Assembly: GCA_965649825.1 (NCBI GenBank)
Contig: OZ287707.1
Span: forward strand, 62,001-126,000
Direction: 5' to 3'
DNA: 64,000 nt
Source of the DNA: Penicillus capitatus
Lineage: Eukaryota > Chlorophyta
Shown: piece by piece, positions 10,670 to 22,883 of the stretch
Numbering within the stretch: the stretch's first letter is position 1
Layout: each line of letters begins with the position of its first letter
The notes under the pieces: generated by a model
What the model saw: the letters and a program-made list of their open reading frames with translations, nothing else
What the model was told of the DNA's origin: nothing
The model's database searches: none
Position numbers and translations under genes: made by a program

Positions 10670-11302
10670 TCAGCGCTCTCCTCGCAGCTGAAGAGCTTCC
10701 AGAGGAACAAAGAAAGCTTTCTGGTCTGCGTTGCATGGCAGGAAGAAAGCATGGCCGGAGATCAATTTCACCTCTCTGTCCGGTTCGGCCGAAAAAATGT
10801 ACCCCTTCCGAATACTGCATGGCATCATCAACATGTTTCCACTTGGCCATGGAGATTCGGCAGTCAAAGTCTCAGGAGTCGGGTACAACTCACTACAACA
10901 GTAGTAGTGCTTGAGGTAGAGAAGAGAGAAGGCGTTGCGCTTACGGGTGCCGTTTGGCCGAGCGCAATCTTTTCGGTGGCGGTAGATTTTTATTGTCGTC
11001 CGTTTCACTCAATTTCTACAAAAGCGTCACGTGTAACGACAGTTGCTGCTTGGCTCCGTTGCTCAAACCTTCTGCTTTTGACTCGGTGTGACGCGCCCTG
11101 CGGCGCATCTAACGTGGTGGCGCCCTCTTTCAAGAGTCTTGTTGCATTTCGGGCAAGCAGGCAATTCACTTCCATGACCTCTTTCGCGTCCAGACCCGCG
11201 AATATCTGGATCGGCTCGATAATGAACTTTCAGGCGCCACAAATCAATAAAGGAACGGTTGCACCCAGGATAGGGGCAAAAGAATCTGTCACTGCTGTCC
11301 AT
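10670..11302 (-). CDS. C2H2-type zinc-finger protein, unknown role
   Basis: Three exons. Exon 1 starts at ATG 11300-11302. It encodes FFCPYPGCNRSFIDLWRLKVH, a classic C-x4-C-x12-H finger whose second histidine is displaced by a Gly/Arg-rich loop, then a second zinc ligand set, ACPKCNKTL with HHVRC. Exon 2 is short and basic (LPPPKRLRSAKRHP, a probable nuclear localisation signal). Exon 3 (about 10670-10890) encodes a folded-looking domain of about 80 residues with several Cys and aromatic residues ending in ALQLRGER. Two GT-AG introns of about 50 bp connect the frames. I do not recognise the family; a nuclear DNA- or RNA-binding role is inference. Divergent from the DEAH helicase gene (starts 145 bp apart). 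Confidence 0.7.
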
Positions 11303-11447
11303 AATTGCGTCGGCAAGGAAGACTCGCAGCTGCGAACTAAATACTCATACAGAGGGAATCTACAACCTACCATTACAATTTGTGCATGTTGTGTCATCTG
11401 TCGACAATCACAAACGGGCGTGCGAACACCGTTCAGTCCTCGGGACG

Positions 11448-14315
11448 ATGCTGTCCTTACCAATCAATGTGTACAGCCAAACGATCTTGGACACTGTCGC
11501 CGAAAATAATGTCGTGGTTGTCATTGGAGAGGCAGGTTCCGGGAAAACGACGCAAATACCTCAAGTCATTTTCCGTTCCAGTCATGAGCGTACGGTTCTG
11601 AGTTTTGCTTTCAGATACTGCTGAAGGCTGGATACGGAGATAAGGGATGGATTGGAGTGACGCAGCCACGACGAGTGGTACGTTGCCAATTGGGATGCTC
11701 GAACGAAGAATGGGATGTTGTTACTGTTGGGTAGGCTGCAATCAGTGCAGCACGTCGAGTGAGTTCTGAACTGAACACGTCTGTGGGGGAGAAGGTTGGC
11801 TACGTGGTACGTTTCGAAGAGAAGACATCGCGAGCCACGATCATCAAGTACCTAACAGGCACACGCATCTCCGAATAATCGAGCATCCTCAAGCGATAGC
11901 TGTGTTGTGCAGATGGCACACTCTTAAGAGAATGTCTCTCGGATTTCATGTTTGAGAAATACTCGGTGCGTTGAGCGACATCCGACAATATGCTTGGACA
12001 GTCGCATGACGAAGGTCTTGATGTTGGACGAGGCACACGAACGCAGTCTCAACACCGATGTGCTGTTCGGCGTCGTGCGAAGTATTGTTGCAAAACGGTA
12101 GATCCTTCTTGTGTATCGCATAACGGAGGATGTCCTCTGTGCTCTACGGCAGACCAGAGTTGCGCGTTCTGATCACATCAGCAACGTTAGACAGTGTCAA
12201 GTTCTCTGAGTATTTTGACAAGTGCCCTGTACGTTACCCTGGTTATGCAAATAAACGAGGCATGGAGGTCTCGCTGATTGGAGGTGATCAACGTCGAGGG
12301 ATCTTGTTTCCCTGTGAAGATTGTGCATTCCAAAGAGAACCATTTGCAGCACTACGTTCAGGCAGCCATTGATGTTGTTCTAGACATCCACTGTCACAAA
12401 CCTGAAGGTACATGTACTGCAAGAGAATATTCTCTCCATGCTCGATTTTTCTAGGCGACATTTTGCTGTTCCTGACGGGACAAGCAGAGATCTGCAAGAC
12501 CGTCGAGAAACTGACCAAGGCCGTTGAAGAAATGCCGGATGATACATGCATGCCGTTACAAGCAAGAAGATCAGTCCTTTATTGGTGTTACAGATGAGCT
12601 TAGATTTCAGGTCCTGCCTCTCTATGCTGCTCTACCCCTGAAGAAACAAAGCCTGGTCTTCTCGCCGACACCTGAGGGTTGTCGAAGATGTGTCGTTGCA
12701 ACGAATGTCGCAGAGACCTCCATCACAGGTAGACTTCGAGTTGATATCCAGAGAACATAGATCAGCAGAGGTCGTTGTAGTGGATGGAATTGTCTACGTC
12801 ATAGATCCAGGAACAGTCAAACAGAAAATCTACAACAGCCATAGCTGTATGGATAGTCTTCAGGTCGTCTCCATCTCACACGTCCAAGCAAAGCAGAGAG
12901 CAGGACGAGCGGGTCGAACTCGTGAGGGGATGTGCTATCGATTGTACTCCAAGGAGTTTTACGACAAAGACATGCGAGATATCAGTCTGCCAGAAATCCA
13001 ACGAACGTCGCTTGTGTCCACGGTCCTTTATCTCAAATCGCTGGAGATGGACATCGACGTCCTCAACTTCGAATTCCTAGACAAGCCTGATGTACCCGTA
13101 TCTAAATTCCTCACACACAAAGTGCATTTTGTTGGCTGTTTAGAAAGCACAGTTGGAGGATGCCCTGCGTCAGTTGTTTGTCTTGGATGCCATTGATGAA
13201 GATGGACATATGACAACGCTCGGCAAGAAAATGGCAAAGTTCCCATTGGATCCGTCCCTGTCACGGGCTTTGATTGCTGCTGCCGAAAACCGGTTTGCCT
13301 GTTCCCCGTTCAGAACGTGTCCACAGACGTTGTTTGGCAACAGGTGTGAAGCAGAGCTTCTGACAATTGCATCGATGCTATCCGTGGAGAATATTTTTGA
13401 AGATTCGCAGACCATTCGCAAACTAAGGGAAGACAGATCCAATTCCTTTGTGGTACATGTCTGCAATGAAGGCATGGGTGATCACTTTGCCTTGCTAAAA
13501 ATCTATGATCAATGGATGCACACGCACTATTCTAAACGTCTGTCCTTACCCTTGGAATCGAATGCGCTTTCCATCTGTGTTTGTTTTTCAGAGTGGTGTG
13601 AGCAACAGGGATTGGATTATCGCAGCATGAAATCGGCAAGAGACATTCACCGCCAGCTCTCTCACATGGTCGAGGGATATGAGTCAGAGTTCGACAGTGA
13701 GGACGAGGTGCAAGTGACCAAGATGGAAGAACTGCGTCGGGAAAGAGGTCGTTTTCGGCGCATGTCCGATCATGAGAAGCATCACTTCTATCTGACCAAG
13801 CTATCCAGTCTCAAACGTGTCCTCACCCTCGGCTTTGCCAACAGGTCCCTCTATCCCTGATCACACATGGTGGATGTATGCTTACGAGAGAAGGTCTTTT
13901 CAGGATTGCCCATCGCATGTCTATGCATAATGGATACCGCCCCCTCAATCCAAATGCTCCTCTCTGTGAGCTGCACCCTTCCTGTTCTCGACTCAAGCCA
14001 GACGAGGATGGTCTTCTGCCAGAGTGGATCGTGTATCACGAGATCATTGAGACATCTCGTCCCTTTCTGACAAAGGTCTGCCCTGTCAGTGGACATCTCA
14101 TCGAGGGCGTTCTTAAAAAACTCCGAAATGTCGATGTTCACCGCCTCAGCGGAGGACGTTTTGGAAGAGAACCCCGTCTCGTGATCAGCAATGCGCCAGG
14201 ACAAGAGACAGAACCGCCTGTGCGGTTGGATGTCGGGGAGAAACGTCGTCATGATGAGACATCGATCAAGGCTGCGCGAGAACGATTTCTAAAACGCAAG
14301 TCGCAGCGCATGTAA
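11448..14315 (+). CDS. DEAH-box RNA helicase (DHX/Prp22-like superfamily 2)
   Basis: ATP-dependent 3'-to-5' RNA helicase. Many short introns interrupt it; conserved motifs appear in order: [14 protein letters not shown] (I), VTQPRRV (Ia), [17 protein letters not shown] (II), [15 protein letters not shown] (III), [10 protein letters not shown] (V) and [20 protein letters not shown] (VI). Next are the winged-helix and ratchet ([19 protein letters not shown]) and the OB-fold region ([30 protein letters not shown]). The C-terminus is basic. There is almost no N-terminal extension: ATG 11448 lies about 19 codons before motif I, so this is a short DHX type without the N-terminal domains of Prp2/Prp16/Prp22. 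I cannot decide the exact orthologue. Role in splicing or ribosome biogenesis is inference. Confidence 0.88.
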
Positions 14316-14410
14316 CGTCGCGTCACTGAGGTGACCCGTCCATGTGTGTGTACGTTCGTTCGCCTACTTGAGTCCACTCAGTTCTCCGTCGCGAGGTATT
14401 GACCGTCTGG

Positions 14411-15871
14411 ATGTCGCGTTATCCTCCTCGTCGCATTTCTCTCCTTGTGCGGAACTTGCCACTCGATGCACGGTGACGCGTTCCTTTCCGCCAGAGTCCC
14501 ATCGATGACAGACTGGGTACGGTGTGGCTGCAGTCCAGACGAGTTGCGGACGATGTTCGAGCGCTATGGCGAAGTGCGCGACGTCTACTTGCCACGGGAT
14601 TTCTACACAGAGTAAGGATCATGGATTACGTCGTCGCCATGCCTTTCACGTGTGTACGTTCACTCGCCCGTCAGCTGGCTTTGTCGAAGAGCCCGTTGAT
14701 TTTGACGTCGTCACCTATCTGTTTTTATCTTCACGAACATCATTCGCTCGTTTCTCAACTACCTCTTTTGGTGCCAGCGAATTTGACTGGTGTTGACCAG
14801 ACCAGACAAGACTAGATAGCACAAGATTTCCAGTCTCCCTTGTCCAGAGTCCTTCTTTTTTGAGATGGCCAAGTTTAAAGAAGAACGAAGCCACACACGT
14901 GCGTTAAAGATAGAGTTTTAGAGATACAAGATTTTGATCAAGACCGCCTCCAGCGCCTAAATGACGTTCCTCGATTTATCACACGTGGCTGTTGTGCAGT
15001 CGACCTCGTGGATTTGGTTTTGTGGAGTTTCTCGATGGACGCGATGCCGAAGAAGCCATGTACCATCTTGATGGGGTCAGTTACGGAGGACGAGACATCT
15101 CGGTATGCCCACCCATGACGATCTGGGGCAACTAGTTCTGATGCTGGATGGTGTTGCAGGTGGTCATGTCGAAGGAATCGCGCAAAACACCGAGCGAGAT
15201 GTACAGCAAGGACAAATATCGTGGAAGTGTGTCCAGACATACCTTTGTCAGGAGAAATGAAGAAGTGATGTGACAGGTGGCAGAAGACGTTATCGTTCGC
15301 CTGGGCGTCGTCGCAGCTACTCTCGCTCTCAGTCTCCCCGTCGACACCGTTATCGATCCCGCTCACGTTCCCGGGGATATTCATCTCGATACTATGATCG
15401 TCGTTCCAGATCTCCTATGAATCGCGCCAACAAATACTATCGCCGTTCTGGTTCTCCTGCACGTCATGGACGACGCGATGAATCTCCCTACAGCGAAGAA
15501 AGACGCTACAAGTCTGGAAAGGAAGATGAACGCCGCCATCGGGATTCCAGATCACCTGCACAGGATCGCTCTGGTCGTCGAACGAACGATTCCAAGTCTC
15601 CACGCAGCGACGACAAAGCCAGTGGCTATTCAAGCTCTCCTCGGTGACAACCTTTCTCTCTCTGTCCACCACTCACTATGCTTTTAGCTTTAGGTCGCGT
15701 ACACACAGCCCTGACGATGTGAAGAGAGAGACATCGAATGGAGCTGGAGATAAACGTATGGTGGATGAGCACCCTGATGGTGAAAACAAGAGTTCCTTGT
15801 CGCCACAAAGTGGTCGACATGATAACGATGAGATGTTCCACCCGACGCCATCGCAAGGTCAAGATTATTAG
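14411..15871 (+). CDS. SR-family splicing factor with one RRM and RS domain
   Basis: Serine/arginine-rich pre-mRNA splicing factor. Exon 1 (14411-14472) gives ISLLVRNLPLDAR. Exon 2 (14534-14611) gives PDELRTMFERYGEVRDVYLP. A 388 bp intron (14612-14999), unusually long here, leads to PRGFGFVEFLDGRDAEEAMY, completing the RRM. After the RRM a Gly/Arg-poor linker runs into repeated RS/SR dipeptides (SYSRSQSPRRHRYRSRSRSR) around 15290-15640. The last exon, after an intron of about 55 bp, gives an acidic C-terminus ending QGQDY. The RRM resembles SCL/SRSF2-type SR proteins. SR genes often regulate their own splicing through a long intron; that may apply here but is inference. Confidence 0.87.
14612..14999 (+). 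other. Unusually long intron inside the SR-protein gene
   Basis: The intron runs from GA|GTAAGG to TTGTGCAG|TCGACC, and its ends restore the RRM frame (YTDRPRGFGF). At 388 bp it is about seven times the usual intron length in this window. Nothing in it reads as a conserved exon. Confidence 0.75.
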
Positions 15872-16075
15872 AAGCTGCGCATTTGAAGTCAATGTATGCC
15901 GCGAGCATTAAAGATCGGGATATGAGATAATTGAGTGCATTTTTAAGTGCAGCCGCCGCGACGTGAAGAAATCGCATCTGTCGACGACGCAGCGGCCATG
16001 GCGGAACGCTCTTATACAAACCAGGTTTGGATCGCACCCTCTTCTCTGTGATGGCGGTTCTGATGCCGTACGAGA

Positions 16076-16838
16076 ATGGCGTACCAGGCCGTCCAGACCT
16101 TCGGCCGTAAAGTACGTCGACCGACGTGGGTCGCCCGACGTCGTCGTCTAAGACTGATGATCTAGAAAACGGCAGTGGCGGTGGCCCATTGCAAACGAGG
16201 AAATGGCCTATTGAAGTTAAACGGTGTCCAAATAGACCGTGCCACCCGGAGCGTCGAATGCGATCCCCTGTGTTTTCTCAGGCGTTCCACTGGAATTGGT
16301 GGAGCCAGATACCCTGCGCTACAAAGTAATGGAACCCATACTCCTCCTTGGGAAACAGCGTTTTTCCGAGGTGATCGAATGGCTACTATTTCATGGTGTT
16401 TAGCCAATTGCCCGTTTGTCTGTCTACTAGGTTGACATCCGACTTCGAGTGAAAGGCGGCGGCCAAGTGTCTCAGATCTACGGTACGCTTGTTACTTTCC
16501 AAATTTTGACTGTCCAACGAGATATTGTTAACGCAGCCATCCGTCAAGCCGTTGCCAAAGCATTGGTGGCCTTCTATCAGAAATGTATGCGCCTCTCTGT
16601 TTATCGATATATGATCTGTCGGATGCATTGAATGTCGTGCAGTCGTGGACGAAGCAGCGAAAACGGAGATCAAGGACATCTTGCTGCAGCACGATCGATC
16701 TCTGTTGGTCGCAGACCAGCGAAGATGCGAACCCAAAAAGTACGCCGCCACACAGAAATTTCTCCCATACACAAATCAATGGCTTACAGGTTTGGCGGTA
16801 AGGGTGCACGTGCGCGTTTCCAAAAGTCTTATCGGTAG
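16076..16838 (+). CDS. RPS16: 40S ribosomal protein S16 (uS9)
   Basis: Small-subunit ribosomal protein whose C-terminal tail reaches the decoding site. Spliced from about seven exons by GT-AG introns, mostly 47-65 bp. Landmarks: [12 protein letters not shown] in exon 1, [20 protein letters not shown] in exon 2, [53 protein letters not shown], and the terminal [15 protein letters not shown] before TAG at 16836-16838. The universal C-terminal Arg is present. Length, about 146 residues, is standard. It follows the SR gene on the same strand after about 200 bp. Confidence 0.94.
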
Positions 16839-17278
16839 AGACACACACACTGTTTACGTCATCCTTCATGACAATCCTCGTCGGGTTTAAACAGACAGGC
16901 AACTTGAAAGGACGATTATGCCGTGTCACATCCAGACTTGAAATTGCGTAACTGCTAGTACATAATAAACATCGTATCGGATAAATGGCAAGGCGTGATC
17001 GTGACGAGATGAGCTCAAAACAAATCGATACTTATCCATGTCACTCTTCGTCTGGCTGGAGAGGTCTCTCAATCGAAACGGTTCTCGCCAACGGCACACT
17101 CTGGCCATCTCTTTGCAGCATGTGTCTTTCGCTGATGGGGAAGAGCGTCAGAGATCGACGCTCGTGCAACGACTTCCCATCATCGATCATCGGCATATGG
17201 AGGTCCTAGACAAAAAAGATAATGAAGTCCCACATAAGAAAAAGAAACGCGTTCGAGCATTCAAACAGATGCATGCAT
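16839..17278. other. Intergenic stretch; one weak short frame
   Basis: Lies between RPS16 (+) and the convergent CLC gene (-). Short plus-strand frames exist, for instance 16985-17209 and 17038-17337. The second ends in a basic stretch (EVPHKKKKRVRAFKQMHAF) and overlaps the CLC 3' end. No homology is recognised. They may be chance frames in two facing 3' UTRs or one small spliced gene. Confidence 0.35.
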
Positions 17279-20200
17279 TTAATAGAGCTGCTTGGCAGCT
17301 TCATTGTCGTCAAGGAGCAGTTCTGCTCCTTCTGTGAGGATTGGGAGTTGAGGGGTCTGCGAAGTTTTAGGAGAAATAAGCGGTTCACGTACCCCTTCAG
17401 GTGCGGTACCCTTCTCCTGAAGGGCTTCGATGGGCAGGAATGGCAAGCCTTGTGGTCTCAGCACATCTACAAAGCATGCATCTCTTTATGCATTCCTGAA
17501 TAAACCTCGTGGCATTGTACCTCCAGCCTGGCCCAACAGCCCAGAATTCACCTTTTCGCCCAGGACCAGTTTTGCATTCTCCTTCATGACATCCTTACGC
17601 GTCAGTAATCCAACCACTTTGGGCTCTGCAGGAATGACAAAGAGGTGACGCAGTCCCATGGCACGGAAGAGATGGTAGGCACGGGTCAGACTGAAACATC
17701 ACGTGTCCAGTTACTGTTCCTTTCGTACACAGATACGCTAACCTGGCATTAGAATGGATGCAAAATGGGTGGCGTTGCATGAACGGTCTCAGGTCCATAT
17801 AGCATTCTTCTAGATCCGTTTTGGACAGTGAGTTCAGAATGGGCTCCTGGTCGGCCTTGGCTCTGATCTTCAGCGGAACTTGCTCCAGGAGCTGCAGACA
17901 TTCCTGACGCTCGGCCTGTGTGTCGGGCACCAGCAATGCAGGATCGGAGCTTTCGGGATGACCACCCAAGAACTCGGACATGTGCAAGATCCCAATGCGT
18001 CTCTGAATCATTCTCAGCAGATTGATCCGAGTCACCAATCCCTGTAGACTGAAGGGTTCTGTATTCATCTCGCCCACATTGGCATCGATGGTGATAGGGA
18101 AGGCTCCATGCGTGGTGCTTTGCAGAATGTGCGCCAAGTCACAGAGCTTTACGACTGGGGGTAGACAGACCAGATCCTGAGTCATCATCTCTTTCACTTT
18201 GAGCTTGTCATGCACCATCTTCTGTGTGTAATCAAAATTGGGCTCCTCCAACATTGGCGCTCCACGGATTTCGATATGTGTGTCGTAGATTCCCAATCCA
18301 AAGGAATCGCCCACAGCCTTGGCAACCATGACAGAGACCATGATGGGTACGATGAGCTGTAAGGAACCAGTAGTTTCCATGACCAACACACAGATGGAGA
18401 TGGTCATCCTTGTTGAACCGCCCAAAGAAGCGGCAGCGCCCACAACAGCATAGGAAGACAGTGAGACATGTGTGCTGCTGCCAACGAGTCTGAGGAACTG
18501 ATGGACCAATCTTCCAGTCAACCGACCAAATGTTGCACCGACAGCCAGGGAGGGCACGAACAGTCCTGTTGCTGCTCCAATACCGTAGGACCAGATCATG
18601 AGGCAGTAGGAGAATGCAAAGAAGAGAATCAGCAATCCCACTTCGTACTGGAATATGGGGGAACCCATTGGCACAGATTCGCCGAGATGAATGATCAGGC
18701 GCAGAGCTTGAGAAAGAGGGACAAAGAAGAGCTGACCGAAGACACTGTACTTTCCCTCATCACAGTAGAGCTGAGGAAAGTGTTCAATTTTTCCGCCGCC
18801 TCCAAAAAAGCTGCTTTCTTTATTGGTTGCCTCTTCGGGGAAGACATGAGCTTCCCTCTCATCGAGAGTGTTGCATGGAGAGAAGTAGCAGATGACAAAA
18901 GCCAGAGTGGCTGTCACGAACACCACAAACACCACTTCCACTGTTCTCTTCCAGGCTGTGCGGACAGGGACGTATCGGTGACGCAGACTGGTCATCTTCA
19001 CATTCAACCAGATAAACATGGCACCCAGCAATCCACATACAGCGCCCATTGCCATGAAGATGGGCATCTCCCATATGTAATAGTAATACGTCGATCCGTA
19101 TTTTGTTTCATCGTCACTGAAGAGACCAAAATCACGTTCATGGCCAAAGCGAGCAGAGTAGACAGCATTGTGGGGAGCATCCTGCAATTCCACCTAAAAA
19201 CAATGAATGCCTCGGTGAGATCGTATGCACGAAAGGGTGTGGACGTCGAACCAAGAAATGCAATGTCAGGACGCCCACACTCGTTGATAGAAATCCCCTC
19301 CACAGCACAGAGGTGCTGTAGAATGAAGCGCCTTCTTCGATGGTGAATAGCAATCCTCCGATCGGAGCAGCGAATGCCGTTGCCACACCTGCTGCCGTAC
19401 CAATGGCTGTGAAGTCTCTGTGATCTGCATCGTTTCTGAAATATCCCCCCACTCGACGATTGGTCTTGAATGTAACCCTGTCCTTGAAAAGAGTTGTCAG
19501 TGTTCTGGAGCCCATTCCGCCGAGGCCGCCGCCAACAATTCCACCTCCGTGTACAAAGGGACCCTCCTTTCCGGCGATGAGACCAGACGAAATCGAAAAC
19601 ATCACTCCGACGACTTTGGCGATGAACGTCTTCACCTGAAGAAGACCTCGAATGTGGACACCATTGAGGTATGTTTTGAGCTCTGGTATTCCGCTTCCGG
19701 CGGCCAGAGGCTGTAAAGCACACCCATCCAGTTTCAAAAGGGCAAGAAACGCATGAACCCCTGACCTCGATGTAAGAGACGAGGGATCCGGCGACAAGAC
19801 CCAATGCTAATGCGATGCCAACAAATGTAATGTAAGGTAGAAAAAAACCTCCGTGCTCTTCAATGACATGCCTTGTGGACTCGAACTTCATATCGTTTAG
19901 TTTCTGTCCAGTAGTCCAGTCTGTCATCACATGGAAACGAAAGAGAGAGCGTACCTCGATTCCCCAGTCTACTAAAAATGCAACGATTCCCATGACAACA
20001 CCAATGAGACCTGAAGACACGAACGACACGATCGATCCATACACAGATTCTAATGATCCAGAAGTAGATCACCCGAGATCACCCATTTCCACATCTCTCC
20101 TCGAACATAGTCCGATCGATTGCGATGCATGTTCACCTCTTGTTCGATATCATTGTCCTTGACACAAAGAAGCAGCAAATGAGGACCAGAAGGCGCTCAG

Positions 20201-20601
20201 AGGAATGGTATTACCACTGGATCGTAGTCCATACTTTCAAAACCGGCCATTCTCTGCAACCGCATCAACGTTTCTTGCGTTTCCTATGCGTCCAAAGGGA
20301 TGAGTCCATGACTGTCGGAAAATAAATGCCAACCTCGTAGCTGAGCGGTGCGCCATCTGCCGCGCCGTTTGCTTGCAGTGTTTGAGGCCATCCCACAACA
20401 AACTTCCTCACTTCATCCTCGGGAATGAGATTGTATCTACGAGCACACGACTTCGGTCAACGGAGGGCCTCTACGACTTCGACGGAGAGCGTTTCGAGCA
20501 TCGACACACTGTTCACGTTTCCGTGGCCTGTCGGAGGCTCAAATATCGATGACCAGTCCTTACCGGTTTACACCGCCACGGGAGTTAAAATCCTGCGGCA
20601 T
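17279..20601 (-). CDS. CLC-family chloride channel/transporter with CBS domains
   Basis: Membrane anion transporter of the eukaryotic CLC family, probably in an endomembrane. ATG at 20599-20601 starts a short exon, MPQDFNSRGGVNR, then exons giving MAGFESMDYDPVDNDIEQE, the conserved pre-membrane segment. Family motifs: AAGSGIPELKTYLNG, SSGLIAGKEGPFVHGGG with the gating glutamate, and GAATGLFVPSLAVGATFGR (the GxFxP motif). Two CBS domains follow (about 17600-18230), the second containing MGLRHLFVIPAEPKVVGLLT. The tail ends EAAKQLY. Ser in GSGIPE rather than Pro suggests chloride rather than nitrate preference, and the gating glutamate suggests anion/proton exchange; both are family-based inference. 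At the first membrane helix only a very short intron (about 23 bp) would restore the frame, so that junction needs transcript data. Confidence 0.92.
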
Positions 20602-20881
20602 TGTAATAAAAACAGAAGTTTAAACGCGTGTCGTCCGCCGCACAACCTGTCGTGCGTCCTACGTTGGCTAGCGCGTGATGTGACGTTGGCAACATAGGGA
20701 GGGAGGCAGGCAGGTTGTCCTAATCAGACAAGCGGTCGACATTTCCGATGTGGGTGAGTGAGCATGGAGAAGGCAGGGCAAGACAAAATCAGAGATGCCG
20801 AAAAGGCATTTGCATCCAATGTGATATCTTAACCTTTATAACTCCACTACAGGACAGTCAGATCACAGCTGGTACAATGAT

Positions 20882-22556
20882 TTAGGCAAATGGATTTCCC
20901 GATGTTTCATCAAATCCTGTTTGAGGGGGCGTTTGCATGAAAGGTTGCTGAAATGACGTGGCGCCAGGACGAGATAGGCTTGTATTGTTGACGGCTGGGT
21001 TCTGAAACAACGCGTGAGGTGTTGTCTGAATGGGCACGCCTGTCACACTATGGGCTTTGGCCCGCATGTCCATATCTAGATTCTGAAAGAGGGGGTTGTG
21101 CGACGTTTCATCTACTCTCTGAGAAACGTGAGATACCATCGAATCTTGTTTCTGCATATAGGCAAACCCCTGTTGCGGAGCCCATTGAGGAGGAGGAGCA
21201 GCATTGGATCGGAAAGAACTGAATGCTCCCAGAGATGCACGCGCCGTCTGGGCATTGAATCCATAAGGTTGTGGCGTTGCAGGCTGAAATGCTCCTCCCT
21301 GCTGATAAGCCCCTCCACCAAACGCACTCACTCCAGCGAATGGTGGCTGCTGGACAGGCTGATAGACGTGAGGATCTGGCTGAGCAAATCCTCCTGTCGG
21401 ATGTGGTTGGGGAGGCGGAGAGGGAGATGTTCCAACAGAAAACCATTCTTCTGGCAGGGGATCCATAACAGGGGCTTTCGATTTGGCTGTCCCGTTAGCA
21501 GGTGTCTGTGCCTCTGTTGGTTTTTCCATAGATCCAGCTCCTCCTGTCGTTGTTGCGTCGACAGGTTTTGTCTCAAATTGACTCCAGCCTGTTTGTACTT
21601 GTTGTGTCGGTGGCTGCTGTACTGTCTCATTGACATCCTCTGAAAAAGCTTCCCATACAGGTGCTTGTGCTTGTGGTTGTTTTAATTGCTGTTGCGATGG
21701 CGCAAACGGATCTGTCGCCCCCGCCGCATGGATGGATTTTGGCGAAGCATGGACTGGAGATCCCGGAGCGAATGGATCAAACGGCTGCGTCTGAGTCTTC
21801 GCAACAGCGACCGCAGGAAATTCTGCCCAGTCACCGCCAGTAGCTCCACCAGATTGTCCAGTACTCGTGGGCTTGCTGCCGGAATCCGAAAACGCTTTCC
21901 ACGAATCATCTGCATTCAGGGATCGTGCAGATTGCTGTTTCTGAAGGATTGTTCGAGCAGGCATGACAGCTGGTTTTGCCTCCTCTGTCGGCTTATTCTC
22001 TTCTGGTGTCTCAGAATAGAACACCTTATCCACCAGCACTTGTTTTATGAATTCCTCTACTCTCTTCGGATTCTTGTCGGTTGGGGATGGAAACATATTC
22101 GCATTCCGCTTTGCTAAATACGTTCGGAAGAATACCTAGACAGAGTTAGCTGCAGTTAGACCACCATCAGGTGGAAGGTCTCGTCAAAACGGACCGCGTT
22201 GCCTCCTTCTTTCATCTGTTGAACTTCTGCTGTGCTGTACGTAGCCATACTCCTAGACTTCACTCGAAATCCTGGAAAACGATAACTGCACAAACAAACC
22301 AGGCATGGTCTATCGATGAAATCGAATGGAATTCATATTGACGCACATAGCTCCGGCGCATGTTGAACAGATAAAGATGCTTGGTGGTTGGCATGTGTAC
22401 TGCGTTCCCTGTTTACGGAGCTGTATGAGAAAGTGATAGTTCGCAAGTCAGGAGGCATACCATGCATGTGCATATTGCACATCTCTTGTTTTCCGACAAA
22501 CGCGCCAACTCTTTCAAGAGTTTCTCGTTTTTCGCTTGCTGAATCTTGGAAGTCAT
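20882..22556 (-). CDS. ArfGAP-domain protein (AGFG/AGD14-like)
   Basis: GTPase-activating protein for Arf GTPases, acting in vesicle traffic. ATG at 22554-22556 starts MTSKIQQAKNEKLLKELARL. Splicing then builds the zinc finger: CAIC, sixteen residues, CSTC, exactly the C-x2-C-x16-C-x2-C spacing of ArfGAPs. FRVKSRSMATYSTAEVQQMK matches the following conserved segment, and VEEFIKQVLVDKVFYSE closes the domain. The large last exon (20882-about 22135) is low-complexity, rich in Gln, Pro and Gly, with Phe-based motifs (DPFAPGSP, TDPFAP, GNPFA) like adaptor-binding NPF/DPF repeats. The catalytic arginine finger normally lies after the zinc finger; here the position reads GAIYRFPG, so R is offset and GAP activity is uncertain. 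Confidence 0.8.
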
Positions 22557-22883
22557 CTCGAACTACAGAATGCGCCCGAGAGCAATGCCCAAAGACAACG
22601 CAGAATAAGAGCGTCTGTAAAAATGAACAGCGATAAGACGAAGCCGCGTCGTATGATGAATAAACAAAGCGCCGTAAACAATTCCAAGAGCCAGCCGAGC
22701 GAAATGAGTTGATAGTTAGGTAATGAATTCGTTGGAGCGATATCATCATTCCGGATAAGGGGTGGCTCGTCTTACGCGATGCATGACAAACGCAAAGAAA
22801 CCCCGTCCATCTAGGTAACATGGTGTACACCTATCTCACGCACGGCTTGAAAATTAGGTCACTCAATAATGCCAAAACTATGT
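22557..22883. other. Intergenic stretch without a recognised gene
   Basis: Lies between the 5' end of the ArfGAP gene and the 3' end of the lipase gene, both on the minus strand. It should contain the ArfGAP promoter. I see no coding or repeat signal in it. Confidence 0.45.

Noticed and set aside
10640-11509. Plus-strand open frame of 289 codons
   Set aside because: It is antisense to the zinc-finger gene, whose three exons join with good splice sites and contain zinc-ligand patterns. The plus frame has no recognisable domain and odd composition.
18468-19346. Plus-strand open frame of 292 codons
   Set aside because: Antisense shadow of the CLC coding exons; the minus strand carries unmistakable CLC motifs.
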